In this document: one piece after another, positions 51,389 through 60,371 of the stretch
Position numbering within the stretch: the stretch's first letter is position 1
Layout of the letters: every line of letters starts with the position of its first letter
Source: Streptomyces aquilus
GTDB taxonomy: Bacteria; Actinomycetota; Actinomycetes; Streptomycetales; Streptomycetaceae
DNA length: 64,000 nt
Assembly: GCF_003955715.1 (NCBI RefSeq)
Contig: NZ_CP034463.1
Location: 9,176,001-9,240,000, forward strand
Direction of reading: 5' to 3'
Program-made: the position numbers and the translations under genes
Notes under the pieces: generated by a model
Databases searched by the model: none
The model's input: only the letters and a program-made list of their open reading frames with translations
Told to the model about the DNA's origin: nothing

Positions 51389-52207
51389 TCAGCCGATGTG
51401 GTAACTGTCGCCGTACACCTTCCAGTCCAGCGGCGGGTTCAGGTCGAGGTTGCCCTTGCGCAGGAACACCCGCTGGGCCGTGTCGACGCGGCTGGTGTCG
51501 CTGTGGGCCTCCTCCTGCTTCATGGCCCACACCCGGGCGTCCAGGAAGGCGTTGAGGTAGGTGACCTCGTCGCCGCCCTGGGCCGGGGGCCGGGCCCGGT
51601 TGAGGGCCCGCGCCCGGATGTTGCGGAAGCTGGTCGGGTCGTCGCCGTCGCCGTGCATGACGATGGCGTCGTAGTACGCGAACTGGCCGAGCACCCGCAG
51701 CCCGTCGGTCTTGCCCTGCCGGACCGCGGGGTTGAAGTACACGCGGTCGCGCTCGTCGTCCTGGGCCCGCCGGAACTCCGCGTCCTGTGCGGCCCGGCGC
51801 CAGTCCGCCGGGAAGTTCGGGTCCAGACCGGAGTGCGAGTCGCTGCCGTTGACCCGGCGGAGCGCCGGCAGATAGCGGGCGAGGACGTTGCCGGGCTTGC
51901 GGTCGGTGTAGAGCTCGACGAGGTCGAGCATGTCGCCGGTGCCCGAGCAGAACCCGATGATGCCCGCGGTGTAGCCGCGGCCGTCGCCGATGTCCTCGAT
52001 GTACTTGTACTGGGCCTTCCAGTCGAGCGAGGAGTTCTCCGCGCTCGACACGAGTTTCATGGCGATCTCCTTCTTCGCCGGGTCGTCGAGACCGACCGCC
52101 GCGGAAAGGGCGGCGGCACCGTGGGAGTTGAGGAGCGGGACCGACGCCACGGACGCGCCGATCAGGGCGAGGAGGGTGCGGCGCGAGGTGCGCGCGGGGT
52201 GCTTCAC
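51389..52207 (-). CDS. csn: GH46 chitosanase, Tat-exported
   Basis: This 272-residue enzyme hydrolyses chitosan outside the cell. The signal starts with a twin-arginine-like SRRTLLALIG and ends near HGAAAL. Catalytic Glu57 (SSAENSSLDW) and Asp75 (EDIGDGRGYT) keep the 18-residue spacing of Glu22 and Asp40 in the classical Streptomyces chitosanase. GFCSGTGDML, NDERDRVYF-like DDERDRVYFNPAV and QFAYYDAIVMHGDGDDPTSF follow. GTG 52207 has GGAG upstream. A CsnR-like palindrome lies upstream. Confidence 0.95.
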   Translation of the reverse strand: MKHPARTSRRTLLALIGASVASVPLLNSHGAAALSAAVGLDDPAKKEIAMKLVSSAENSSLDWKAQYKYIEDIGDGRGYTAGIIGFCSGTGDMLDLVELYTDRKPGNVLARYLPALRRVNGSDSHSGLDPNFPADWRRAAQDAEFRRAQDDERDRVYFNPAVRQGKTDGLRVLGQFAYYDAIVMHGDGDDPTSFRNIRARALNRARPPAQGGDEVTYLNAFLDARVWAMKQEEAHSDTSRVDTAQRVFLRKGNLDLNPPLDWKVYGDSYHIG

Positions 52208-52255
52208 GGCAGCTCCAAAGGGAGGTGGGGGGTGGAGAGTTGGCCGTACGTGACA

Positions 52256-52278
52256 CTGATAGGAAGGTTTCCTATCAG
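52256..52278. promoter_or_regulatory. CsnR-like palindrome upstream of chitosanase
   Basis: Arms CTGATAGGAA and TTCCTATCAG flank GGT, 49 bases before the chitosanase start. The centre AGGAAGGTTTCCT is close to the palindrome I recall for CsnR, the ROK repressor of chitosanase genes in S. lividans. No csnR is in this window. Confidence 0.65.
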
Positions 52279-52341
52279 ACACCGCGCGCGAAGAACAGCC
52301 TTTCGGTAGAAGGTTCGTACCAACGAACGAGAGGGGCCGGA

Positions 52342-55017
52342 TTACGGCAGCGGCTGCTCCGCCCAGATGACCTTGCCCCCGGGCGTGTAGCGGGTGCCCC
52401 AGCGGTCGGCCAGCTGGGCGACCAGGAACAGGCCGCGGCCGCCCTCGTCCGTCATCGCCGCGTAGCGCAGATGGGGCGAGGTGCTGCTGCTGTCGAAGAC
52501 CTCGCAGATCAGGCTGCGGTCGTACAGCATCCGGACCCGGATGGGCTCACCGCCGTAACGGATCGCGTTGGTCACCAGCTCGCTCAGGATCAGCTCGGTG
52601 GTGAACTCCAGGTCCGCCAGGCCCCATTGAGTCAGCTGCCGGGTGACGTCGGCCCGTACCCGACCGACCGCCGCCGGGTCGGACGGCACCTGCCACTCGG
52701 CCACCTTCGCGGGGTCGAGGGCGCGGGTGCGGGCCACGATCAGGGCGATGTCGTCGCTGGGGCGGGCCGTCAGCTTGGAGTCCAGCACCACCTGGCAGGT
52801 CTCCTCGGGCGTCTCCCCGGCCCGCTCCAGCGCGGCGGCCAGCAGCTCCAGACCCACGTCGATGTCGCGCTCCCGGTCCTCGACCAGCCCGTCCGTGTAC
52901 AGCACCAGCCTGCTTCCCTCGGCGAGTTCGAGGTCGATGGTCTCGAACGGCAGGCCGCCCAGGCCCAGCGGGGGACCGGCGGGCACGTCGGGGAACTCCA
53001 CGCTGCCGTCGGGGTGGATCAGCGCGGGCGGCGGATGGCCGGCGCGGGCCAGGGTGCAGCGCCGGGAGACGGGGTCGTAGACGGCGTACAGACAGGTCGC
53101 GCCGGTCACCGGGGCGCTGTCGCCCTCCTGGGTCTCGTCCTGGTCGATGCGGCCGACCAATTCGTCCAGCAGCGCCAGCAGTTCGTCGGGCGGCAGGTCG
53201 AGCGAGGAGAAGTTGTGGACCGCGGTGCGCAGCCGGCCCATCGTCGCCGCCGCGTGCAGCCCGTGGCCGACGACGTCACCGACGACCAGCGCGACCCGGG
53301 CGCCGGACAGGGGCAGGACGTCGAACCAGTCGCCGCCCACGCCCGCCTGCGCGGGCAGGTAGCGGTAGGCGATGTCCAGGGCGTTCTGCTCGGGCAGGCT
53401 GCGGGGCAGCAGGCTGCGCTGGAGCGTGACCGCCATGGTGTGCTCGCGCGTGTAGCGGCGGGAGTTGTCGATGGAGACCGCCGCCCGTGCCACCAGCTCC
53501 TCCGCCAGGGCCACTTCGTCGGTGTCGAAGGGCTCCGCCTTCTGCGAACGCCAGAAGTTGACCACGCCCAGGACCAGCGCGCCCGCCCGCAGCGGCACGG
53601 CGATCAGCGAGTGGATGCCGAACTCCAGGACCTGCGAGGTGCGTTCCAGATCCTGGGCCCGCCAGCCCGGCGACTCCGCCAGCCGGGATTCGAGGACCGC
53701 CTGACCGGAGCGCAGGGCACGGGCCTGCGGAGCGGACGCGACCAGCCGCATCCGCTCGCCCACCGGGTACAGCGGCGCGTCCTTGCGGATGCCGCTGAAC
53801 GCCGTACGCCGCAGCTCGGTCCCGGCCTCCGGCTGCCCGCCGCCGAGCACCGCGTCGAACAGGTCCACGGTGGCGAAGTCCGCGAACCGGGGCACGACCA
53901 GCTCCGCCAGCTCCTCGGCGGTACGGGTGACGTCCAGGCTGGTGCCGATGCCCACCCCGGCGTCGTAGAGCATGTTCAGCCGCTCCCGCGCCGCCTCCGC
54001 CCGGCCCGACAGGGCGCGCAGCTCCGTGGAGTCGCGCAGGGTCGCCACGGTGCCCGCCGGGCCGCCCTCCAGCTCCGTGGCCCGCTGGTTGATCGCCAGC
54101 AGCCGGTCGCCGACCAGGTGCACCTCGTCCGTCGCCACCCGCCCGGAGGCCAGCAGATCCGCCGTGTCCGGCGGCAGCCCCAGGTCGACGACCTGCCGGC
54201 CCTCGGCGTCCGCCGGCAGATGCAGCAGCCGCTGTGCCTCGTCGTTGGCGAGCAGGAGCCGGCCCTCGCCGTCCGCTATGAGCACGCCCTCGCGCACGGC
54301 GTGCAGCACCGCGTCGTGGTGTTCGTACATGCGGGTCATCTCGTGCGGCCCCAGGCCGTGCGTCTGGCGCTGCAACCGCCGGCTGACCAGGGCCGTGCCC
54401 GCCGTGGCCACCGCGAGCCCGACGGCCGCCATGGCGATCAGCAACGGCAGCTGCTCGTCCGCGGTGCCGCCCACGTGCGCCGTGGTGATACCGGCCGACA
54501 CCGCGCCGACGACCTTCCCGTCCGGGTCCTTGATCGGCACGACCGCCTGCACCAGCGGCCCGATGGTCCCGTTGATCTGCTCGGTCACCACCTGCCCGGC
54601 CAGCGCGGGCGCGAGATTGCCGACGAACTTCTTCCCGATCCGGTCCGGCTTGGGGTGCGTGTAGCGGATGCCGTCGGTGTTGAGTACGACGATGAAGTCG
54701 ACGCCGGTCGCCTTGCGCGCGGCCTCGGCCCGGGGCTGGAGCACCGCGGTCGGATCGGGGTCGTCCAGCGCCTCGCGGGTGCCCGGCGCGTTGGCGAAGG
54801 CCTCGGCGACGGCGACCGACCGGTTGCGGGCCTCGGTCGTGCTGTCGTGCCGCACCTGGAGCACCAGGGCCACCACGGCGGCCACCACCAGCAGCAGCAC
54901 GATCACGACCTGGAGGACGAACACCTGTCCGGCGACGCTGCGTCCGCCCAGCGCCGACCGCACCTCCGCCCGCGCGCGCCGCGACGGGCCTGCGTCACGC
55001 TGCGAGAGTCGGCCCAT
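52342..55017 (-). CDS. Multidomain sensor phosphatase: Cache, PAS, GAF, SpoIIE, HATPase
   Basis: This 891-residue membrane signalling protein has two membrane segments around residues 35-55 and 195-215 bracketing an outside Cache-type domain (TGVDFIVVLNTDGIRYTHPKPDRIGKKF). Then come PAS (HHDAVLHAVREGVLIADGEGRLLLANDEAQRLL), GAF, a SpoIIE phosphatase (GGDWFDVLPL, VGDVVGHG, YTDGLVEDRE, SDDIALIV) and a C-terminal anti-sigma-like kinase (ELILSELVTNAIRYGG, DEGGRGLFLVAQLADRWG). It could act on both sides of a partner switch. ATG 55017. Confidence 0.93.
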   Translation of the reverse strand: MGRLSQRDAGPSRRARAEVRSALGGRSVAGQVFVLQVVIVLLLVVAAVVALVLQVRHDSTTEARNRSVAVAEAFANAPGTREALDDPDPTAVLQPRAEAARKATGVDFIVVLNTDGIRYTHPKPDRIGKKFVGNLAPALAGQVVTEQINGTIGPLVQAVVPIKDPDGKVVGAVSAGITTAHVGGTADEQLPLLIAMAAVGLAVATAGTALVSRRLQRQTHGLGPHEMTRMYEHHDAVLHAVREGVLIADGEGRLLLANDEAQRLLHLPADAEGRQVVDLGLPPDTADLLASGRVATDEVHLVGDRLLAINQRATELEGGPAGTVATLRDSTELRALSGRAEAARERLNMLYDAGVGIGTSLDVTRTAEELAELVVPRFADFATVDLFDAVLGGGQPEAGTELRRTAFSGIRKDAPLYPVGERMRLVASAPQARALRSGQAVLESRLAESPGWRAQDLERTSQVLEFGIHSLIAVPLRAGALVLGVVNFWRSQKAEPFDTDEVALAEELVARAAVSIDNSRRYTREHTMAVTLQRSLLPRSLPEQNALDIAYRYLPAQAGVGGDWFDVLPLSGARVALVVGDVVGHGLHAAATMGRLRTAVHNFSSLDLPPDELLALLDELVGRIDQDETQEGDSAPVTGATCLYAVYDPVSRRCTLARAGHPPPALIHPDGSVEFPDVPAGPPLGLGGLPFETIDLELAEGSRLVLYTDGLVEDRERDIDVGLELLAAALERAGETPEETCQVVLDSKLTARPSDDIALIVARTRALDPAKVAEWQVPSDPAAVGRVRADVTRQLTQWGLADLEFTTELILSELVTNAIRYGGEPIRVRMLYDRSLICEVFDSSSTSPHLRYAAMTDEGGRGLFLVAQLADRWGTRYTPGGKVIWAEQPLP

Positions 55018-55185
55018 GTGCCATGTCTACACTGCACGGCCCCAGGAGGCGAGGGGCGTCACAGTCTGTGACGCGACCTGCACGACACTTCCGCACCGCA
55101 GGTCCGGTGGGCCGGGTGCGGGGGCTCGCCGGTAGCGGCGTGGTTCCGGCTGCCGCGGCCACGGTCTCGGGGCGGCCGTGACGGG

Positions 55186-57666
55186 TCATCGCTGGCGCCG
55201 CCTTCGCTCCGGGCGCCGGGTCGCCAGCAGCAGGGCGATGTCGTCCGGCCGTTCGACCGTGTGCCGGGCCGCCGTGGTGAGGCGGTCGGCGAGGTCCGCG
55301 AGGCGGGTCGAGGGGTTGCCGGCCCGGGTCAGGGCCACCCGCAGGGCGCTGATGCCGTCGTCGATGTCGATGCCGGGCCGCTCGACGAGACCGTCGGTGT
55401 AGAGCGCGAGGACGGCGCCGGGCTCCACCTGCAACTCGGTGACCGGGTAACGGGCCCCGGGATCGACGCCGAGGACGACACCGCCGGGCAGGTCGAGGAC
55501 GCGGGTGCTGCCGTCGGGGTTGCGCAGCAGGGGCGGGGGATGGCCGGCCCGGGCGGCGCGGGCGATTCCGGTGGCCGGGTCGAGCCGGATGTAGCAGCAG
55601 CTCGCGAACTGACCGGGATCGAGGTCGATGAGGAGATGGTTCGTGCCGCTCATGACCTCGTCGGGCGGCCGGTCGCCGAGCGCGAACGCCCGCACCGCGC
55701 TGCGCAGTTGCCCCATCGTGGCGGCGGCCTGCACACCGTGTCCCTGCACGTCCCCGATGACCAGGGCCAGGCCGTCCCCCGACTCGACGACGTCGTACCA
55801 GTCGCCGCCGACCTCCATGCCCTGGGTCCCCGGCAGATAGCGTCCGGCGGTCTCCACCAGCGGATGGTCCGTCAGCCGCCGGGGCAGCAGCGCCTGCTGG
55901 AGCCCGCGGGCCAGCGAGGCCTCGCTCTCGTAGCGCTGGGCCTTCTCCATGGCGTGGGCGATCAGCCCGGCGAGCGCGGTCAGCACCGAACGCTCCTCGC
56001 CGCTGAAGCTGCGCTGCCGGTCGAAGCCCAGGATGCAGGAGCCGACCGGGCGCCCCGAGGCGATCAGCGGCAGGAAGGCACGGGCGCCCTCCGTCGCGTC
56101 CAGCGCGATGCCCGGGTAGGCGGCGGAGAGCTGTTCCATCGAGTCGAAGAAGAGCGGCCGGCCGGTGGTGAGCGTCTCGACGCCGGGCAGCCGCGCGTCG
56201 AGGCCCACGCCGTCGAACGGGGCGAGGAACCCCGGCGGGAAACCGGACTCCCAGGCCAGGAACAGATGCCGGTCCTGAAGGAGGTACAGCGCGAACCGCC
56301 GGCCGCCGAACGCCGGCAGCAGCTCCCGCATCACCACGGCCGAGACCTGACGGGCGGTGACGGCCTCCGTCAGGGCGATGGCGAGGACGATCGGCCGGTA
56401 CAGCGGGGCCAGTGAGGACGCGCCGGCCGTATCGGCGCCGTCCGCGGCCTCCGCCGCGTCCGGCATCCGGCTCGTGGGCTGGACCGTGCAGGTCAGCACG
56501 TCCGGGCCCGGATACACCGACAGTGCCAGCCAGTCGCCCTCGTACGAGTCGTTCGCCGGGCCGGGCGGCCGTCGCACATGCAGATGCACCGGGTCCGGCG
56601 ACAGCAGGGCGCCGCGCAGATGGTCCTCGACGTCGGGCTGGTTCAGCCAGGGCACGCTCTCCCACAGCGAGCGCCCGAGGAGCAGATCGCGCGGCCGTTG
56701 CAGCAGCTGGGCCGCGCGCGGGTTGGCGTAGGCGACCAGCCCCAGCCGGTCCAGACAGAACACGCCCTCCGGCAGCAGGTCGGCGGCCGCGTCTCCCGCC
56801 ACCGAGGGGCCCGGATCGAGCACGAACCCCCGCACGGGCCGGGTGTCCGAGTCGGACGGACCGGGGTCCGGGGTCCAGAACTCCATGAGCCGCAGGCCGC
56901 CGTCCGGGGCCCGCACATACAGCGGCAGCGACGGTGGGGGCCGGCTCGCCGCGGTCTCCTGGAGCGCCGCCAGCACCCGTTCCGTGTCGGCCGGGGACAG
57001 TGCCTCCGCGAGCGCCTGGACCGTGCCGTCGAACTCGGTCGGCGCCACGCCGAGCAGCGCGTGCAGCGGCGCGTCGGCGGTGACGACGCCGCTCGCCGGG
57101 TCCCAGGCGAACCGCCCCAGCCGCCCCTCGGACGGGTGCGCGGTCGGTGGCCGTACGCACAGGGGCTCGCCTTCCCAGGCGACCGCCTCCCGGTGGTCGT
57201 CCAGACGTGCGGCCAGCTCCTCGGCCACCCGTGTCAGCCGCTCGCGCGCGGGCAGCACCTCGGCGGCGTCCGGGACCGCGGGCCGCAGCACCGTCAGCAC
57301 GCCGTACGTCTCCGACGCCCCGACCACGGGCACGTACAGCGACCCGAACTGGAAGGGCAGGCCCGCCGCGAACTGCGGATAGCGGCGCATCGTCTCCGTG
57401 GCGTTCGGCAGCACCACGTGCACCCCGAGCCGGTAGGCGTCGGCCACGGGGAAAGGCCGGTCGGCGTGCAGCCGCCACCAGGGCTTGAACAGCGGCCCCG
57501 GCAGTCCGGCGAGGACCGCCAGCCGCAGCACCCCCGGGGTGTGCGAGCGCAGGTAGACACCGCCGGCGTGACCCCCGGCCGCGCCGATCGCCTCCGTCGA
57601 GGCGTCGATCAGCAGTGCGGCCAGCCGTCCCGGCGCCCGGTGCGCGTCCTCGCCGCTCCCAGTCAT
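55186..57666 (-). CDS. GAF/PAS/SpoIIE PP2C phosphatase
   Basis: This 826-residue cytoplasmic protein has an N-terminal GAF-like region (LIDASTEAIGAAGGHAGGVYL), a PAS segment (LLPEGVFCLDRLGLVAYANPRAAQLL), a second GAF region (ALYLLQDRHLFLAWESGFPPGF) and a complete SpoIIE phosphatase (GGDWYDVVESGD, IGDVQGHG, YTDGLVERPG, PDDIALLL). Start ATG 57666 is likely; GTG 57705 is possible. It follows another phosphatase gene on the same strand 168 bases away, with separate promoters likely. Confidence 0.9.
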   Translation of the reverse strand: MTGSGEDAHRAPGRLAALLIDASTEAIGAAGGHAGGVYLRSHTPGVLRLAVLAGLPGPLFKPWWRLHADRPFPVADAYRLGVHVVLPNATETMRRYPQFAAGLPFQFGSLYVPVVGASETYGVLTVLRPAVPDAAEVLPARERLTRVAEELAARLDDHREAVAWEGEPLCVRPPTAHPSEGRLGRFAWDPASGVVTADAPLHALLGVAPTEFDGTVQALAEALSPADTERVLAALQETAASRPPPSLPLYVRAPDGGLRLMEFWTPDPGPSDSDTRPVRGFVLDPGPSVAGDAAADLLPEGVFCLDRLGLVAYANPRAAQLLQRPRDLLLGRSLWESVPWLNQPDVEDHLRGALLSPDPVHLHVRRPPGPANDSYEGDWLALSVYPGPDVLTCTVQPTSRMPDAAEAADGADTAGASSLAPLYRPIVLAIALTEAVTARQVSAVVMRELLPAFGGRRFALYLLQDRHLFLAWESGFPPGFLAPFDGVGLDARLPGVETLTTGRPLFFDSMEQLSAAYPGIALDATEGARAFLPLIASGRPVGSCILGFDRQRSFSGEERSVLTALAGLIAHAMEKAQRYESEASLARGLQQALLPRRLTDHPLVETAGRYLPGTQGMEVGGDWYDVVESGDGLALVIGDVQGHGVQAAATMGQLRSAVRAFALGDRPPDEVMSGTNHLLIDLDPGQFASCCYIRLDPATGIARAARAGHPPPLLRNPDGSTRVLDLPGGVVLGVDPGARYPVTELQVEPGAVLALYTDGLVERPGIDIDDGISALRVALTRAGNPSTRLADLADRLTTAARHTVERPDDIALLLATRRPERRRRQR

Positions 57667-57807
57667 CAGCCCTGCCTCGTCGCTGTGCCGCCACGCGGGC
57701 GACACAGCAAGAATGCGCCACGAGACACCTGCGGCGCACCCGGACGGACGGGGAGGGGGCGCGCCCGACCTGCCCGGCCGGAGTGTGTCCGGCGTACCTG
57801 GTCGGGA

Positions 57808-57830
57808 ACACCGGACGGGGGCTCCGGTGT
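57808..57830 (-). terminator. 8-bp hairpin after serine hydrolase
   Basis: ACACCGGA and TCCGGTGT pair with a loop of seven, eight bases beyond the minus-strand serine hydrolase stop and upstream of the GAF phosphatase gene. Confidence 0.5.
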
Positions 57831-57838
57831 CTCCGATG

Positions 57839-58945
57839 TCAGGTGGACAGGCCCTGGAGGCCCTCGTAGGCCGCCGAGACGATCTCCAGGCCCCGCTGGT
57901 CGTTCGCCGGCTCGCGCATCTGGCTGGTCACGTACGCGACCGCCATGCGGGCCGAGGGATCGACCATGACGACCGAGCCGCCCCACCCGCCCCAGCCGTA
58001 CGCCGTGCCGAACAGGCCGTACCCCAGGCCCCAGCGCATCGGCATGCCGAGGGTGCGGTCCTCACCGGCGAACTGCTCCTCCCACGCCACCCCGCACCCG
58101 CCCGGGGACAGCAGCCGGACCGGGCCGATCCCACCCGCGCAGGCCATCACGGACTGCACCAGGGCGACGGAGCGGGCATTGCCGTAGCCGTTGGCCGCGG
58201 GGATCTCGGCCCGGCGCCAGGCCATGCTGTTGGCGTCCCGGACCCGGAGCGCGGTCGCGGCGGCCGGCCGGGGCGCCGCGTTCGGGGCGCTCGCGGTGTA
58301 GTCCTCGTCGTGCCCGGGCGGCGGGACGGCGAGCGCCACGCGGTGGTCGTCCTCGGGGCCCACGCCGATGCGGAAGTCGGCTCCGATCGGCCCCGCCACC
58401 TCCTCGGCGAAGAACGTGCCCAGGGTGCGGCCGGTGATCCGGCGCACCACCTCGCCCACCAGGAAGCCCTGCGTGAGGGAGTGGTAGCCGGCCGCGGTCC
58501 CCGGCTCCCACTGCGGGGCCAGCGCCGCGAGCCGGGCCGTCACGGCGGGCCAGTCGTAGATCTCGGCGACGGGCCCGTCGTAGTCGGGCAGGCCCGCGGT
58601 GTGCGACAGCAGATGCCGTACGAGCACCTTGTCCTTGCCCGCCGCGGCGAACTCGGGCCAGTAGCGGGCGACCGGCGCGTCCAGGTCGAGTTCGAGGCGG
58701 TCCACCAGGATGATCGCGGCCAGAGCCGTCATCGTCTTGGTCACCGAGAAGACGTTCGTGACGGTGTCCCGCTCCCAGGGCCTGCTCCGCCCGGCGTCCG
58801 CGTACCCGCCCCACACGTCCACCACGGGCTTGCCGTCGACGAACACCGCCGCCGATCCGCCGGTGTCGCCCTCGTCCAGAAAGGCGGCCAGCGCGTTGGG
58901 CACCGCCATGAACAGGTCGTCGTACGAGCCCCGGATGTCTGCCAT
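57839..58945 (-). CDS. Serine hydrolase, class C beta-lactamase/EstB-like
   Basis: This 368-residue protein has the S-x-x-K pair at Ser67-Lys70 (VFSVTKTMTAL), LLSHTAGLPDYDG, the Y-x-S motif in AAGYHSLTQGFLVGEVV and WGGSVVMVD near the end. No signal peptide is evident, so it is probably an intracellular esterase or amide hydrolase rather than a true beta-lactamase. ATG 58945. Confidence 0.9.
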   Translation of the reverse strand: MADIRGSYDDLFMAVPNALAAFLDEGDTGGSAAVFVDGKPVVDVWGGYADAGRSRPWERDTVTNVFSVTKTMTALAAIILVDRLELDLDAPVARYWPEFAAAGKDKVLVRHLLSHTAGLPDYDGPVAEIYDWPAVTARLAALAPQWEPGTAAGYHSLTQGFLVGEVVRRITGRTLGTFFAEEVAGPIGADFRIGVGPEDDHRVALAVPPPGHDEDYTASAPNAAPRPAAATALRVRDANSMAWRRAEIPAANGYGNARSVALVQSVMACAGGIGPVRLLSPGGCGVAWEEQFAGEDRTLGMPMRWGLGYGLFGTAYGWGGWGGSVVMVDPSARMAVAYVTSQMREPANDQRGLEIVSAAYEGLQGLST

Positions 58946-59131
58946 GCGCGGAATCTAGCCCCCGGCGAGGGGCGGGCAGCAACCGAATTTCCGGGCTTTG
59001 GGCGGGGTGCAGCGTCCGCGCCCTGCCAGGGGCGGCGTGCCGGGCCCCGTTTCAGCGGCAGACCCACCGGGCGGACCCCGGGGCCCATATCGTGGGAAGT
59101 GAGGCGATATCGGCAGTGAGGCGGCAGAGCC

Positions 59132-60361
59132 ATGGCGGACGCTGGGATCGACTACGCAGCGGTGTTCCAGGCCCTGCCCGGGATGGTGGCGGTCCTGACC
59201 CCCGAGCTGGTGTACGTGGACGCCAACGAGGAGTTCGTCCGCATGTCCGGACGCAGCAGACAGCAGCTCGTCGGCCACTACCTCTTCGACGTCTTCCCCG
59301 ACAACCCGGGCGACCCGGCCGCCTCCGGCATGCGCAACCTCGCCGCCTCCCTCCAGCGCGTCCTGGCCACCGGCGAGCGCGACACCATGGCCGTCCAGCG
59401 CTACGACGTCCAGTCCCTGGAGCAGCCGGGGTGCTGGGAGGAGCGCTACTGGAGCCCCGTCAACGCCCCCGTGTTCGGGCCGGACGGGAAGGTCGCCCTG
59501 TTGGTGCACCGGGTGGAGGAGGTCACCGAGTTCATCCGCGACCGCGGCGGCCCCGTCGACACCCGGGCCCGCGCGCTGGAGGCCGAACTGTACCTTCGCG
59601 CCCGGGAGTTGCAGCAGGTCAACGAACGGCTGAGAAAGGCCCACGCCCGCGAGCGCGAGGTCGCCCTGGCCCTCCAGGAGGCGATGCTCCCGGCGCCGCG
59701 GCAGGTCCGCGACCACCGGGCCGCCGTACGCTACCGGCCCGCCGTCGGCGCGCTGAACGTCTGCGGCGACTGGTACGACCTGGTGGAACGGATCGGCGGC
59801 GACCGCATCTGTGTGGCGGTCGGCGACGTCGTCGGGCACGGACTGGCGGCGGCCTGTGTGATGGGCCAGCTGCGCAGCGCGCTGAGCGCCGCGTCCCGGG
59901 TGGCCGAGGGGCCGGCGCAGGCCCTCGACGTCCTGGGCCGGTACGCGAACGTCGTCCCCGGCGCCGAGTCCGCGACGGTGGTCACCACGTTCGTCGACTT
60001 CGACGTCCGGACCGTCACCTACAGCAGCGCCGGCCACCTCCCGCCGGCACTCGTCCACGCCGACGGCCGGGTGGAGTTCCTCGACGCGGCCACGGACCCG
60101 CCGCTGGACGCCAGCCCCGACCCCGTCTCACGCCCCGAGGCGACGGCCGGCTTCCGCGAGGGCGACACCCTGGTCCTGTACACCGACGGGCTGGTGGAAC
60201 GCCGCCGCGAGGACATCGACGCGGGCCTGGCACGCCTGGCGGACTCCCTCGCCCGCAACCGCAGGGCTGATCCGGCGGCGATGGCGGACGCGGTCCTCCA
60301 GGAACTGCTGCCGCCGGAAGGCGCGACGGACGACACAGCGTTGATCGTCGTACGGCTGTGA
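59132..60361 (+). CDS. PAS/SpoIIE PP2C phosphatase
   Basis: This 409-residue cytoplasmic protein begins with PAS (YAAVFQALPGMVAVLTPELVYVDANEEFVRMSGRS), a coiled helix (ELYLRARELQQVNERLRKAHAREREVAL) and the SpoIIE phosphatase (CGDWYDLVERIGG, VGDVVGHG, YTDGLVERRR, TDDTALIVV). The first Gly of the usual GGDW is Cys. ATG 59132 follows GCGGCAGAG. An ATATCG-N12-CGATAT inverted repeat lies upstream (59087-59110). Confidence 0.92.
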   Translation: MADAGIDYAAVFQALPGMVAVLTPELVYVDANEEFVRMSGRSRQQLVGHYLFDVFPDNPGDPAASGMRNLAASLQRVLATGERDTMAVQRYDVQSLEQPGCWEERYWSPVNAPVFGPDGKVALLVHRVEEVTEFIRDRGGPVDTRARALEAELYLRARELQQVNERLRKAHAREREVALALQEAMLPAPRQVRDHRAAVRYRPAVGALNVCGDWYDLVERIGGDRICVAVGDVVGHGLAAACVMGQLRSALSAASRVAEGPAQALDVLGRYANVVPGAESATVVTTFVDFDVRTVTYSSAGHLPPALVHADGRVEFLDAATDPPLDASPDPVSRPEATAGFREGDTLVLYTDGLVERRREDIDAGLARLADSLARNRRADPAAMADAVLQELLPPEGATDDTALIVVRL

Positions 60362-60371
60362 GGCGACCCGG

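Noticed and set aside
57839..58945. True beta-lactamase resistance gene
   Set aside because: It has S-x-x-K and Y-x-S but no export signal; esterase or amidase activity is more likely.
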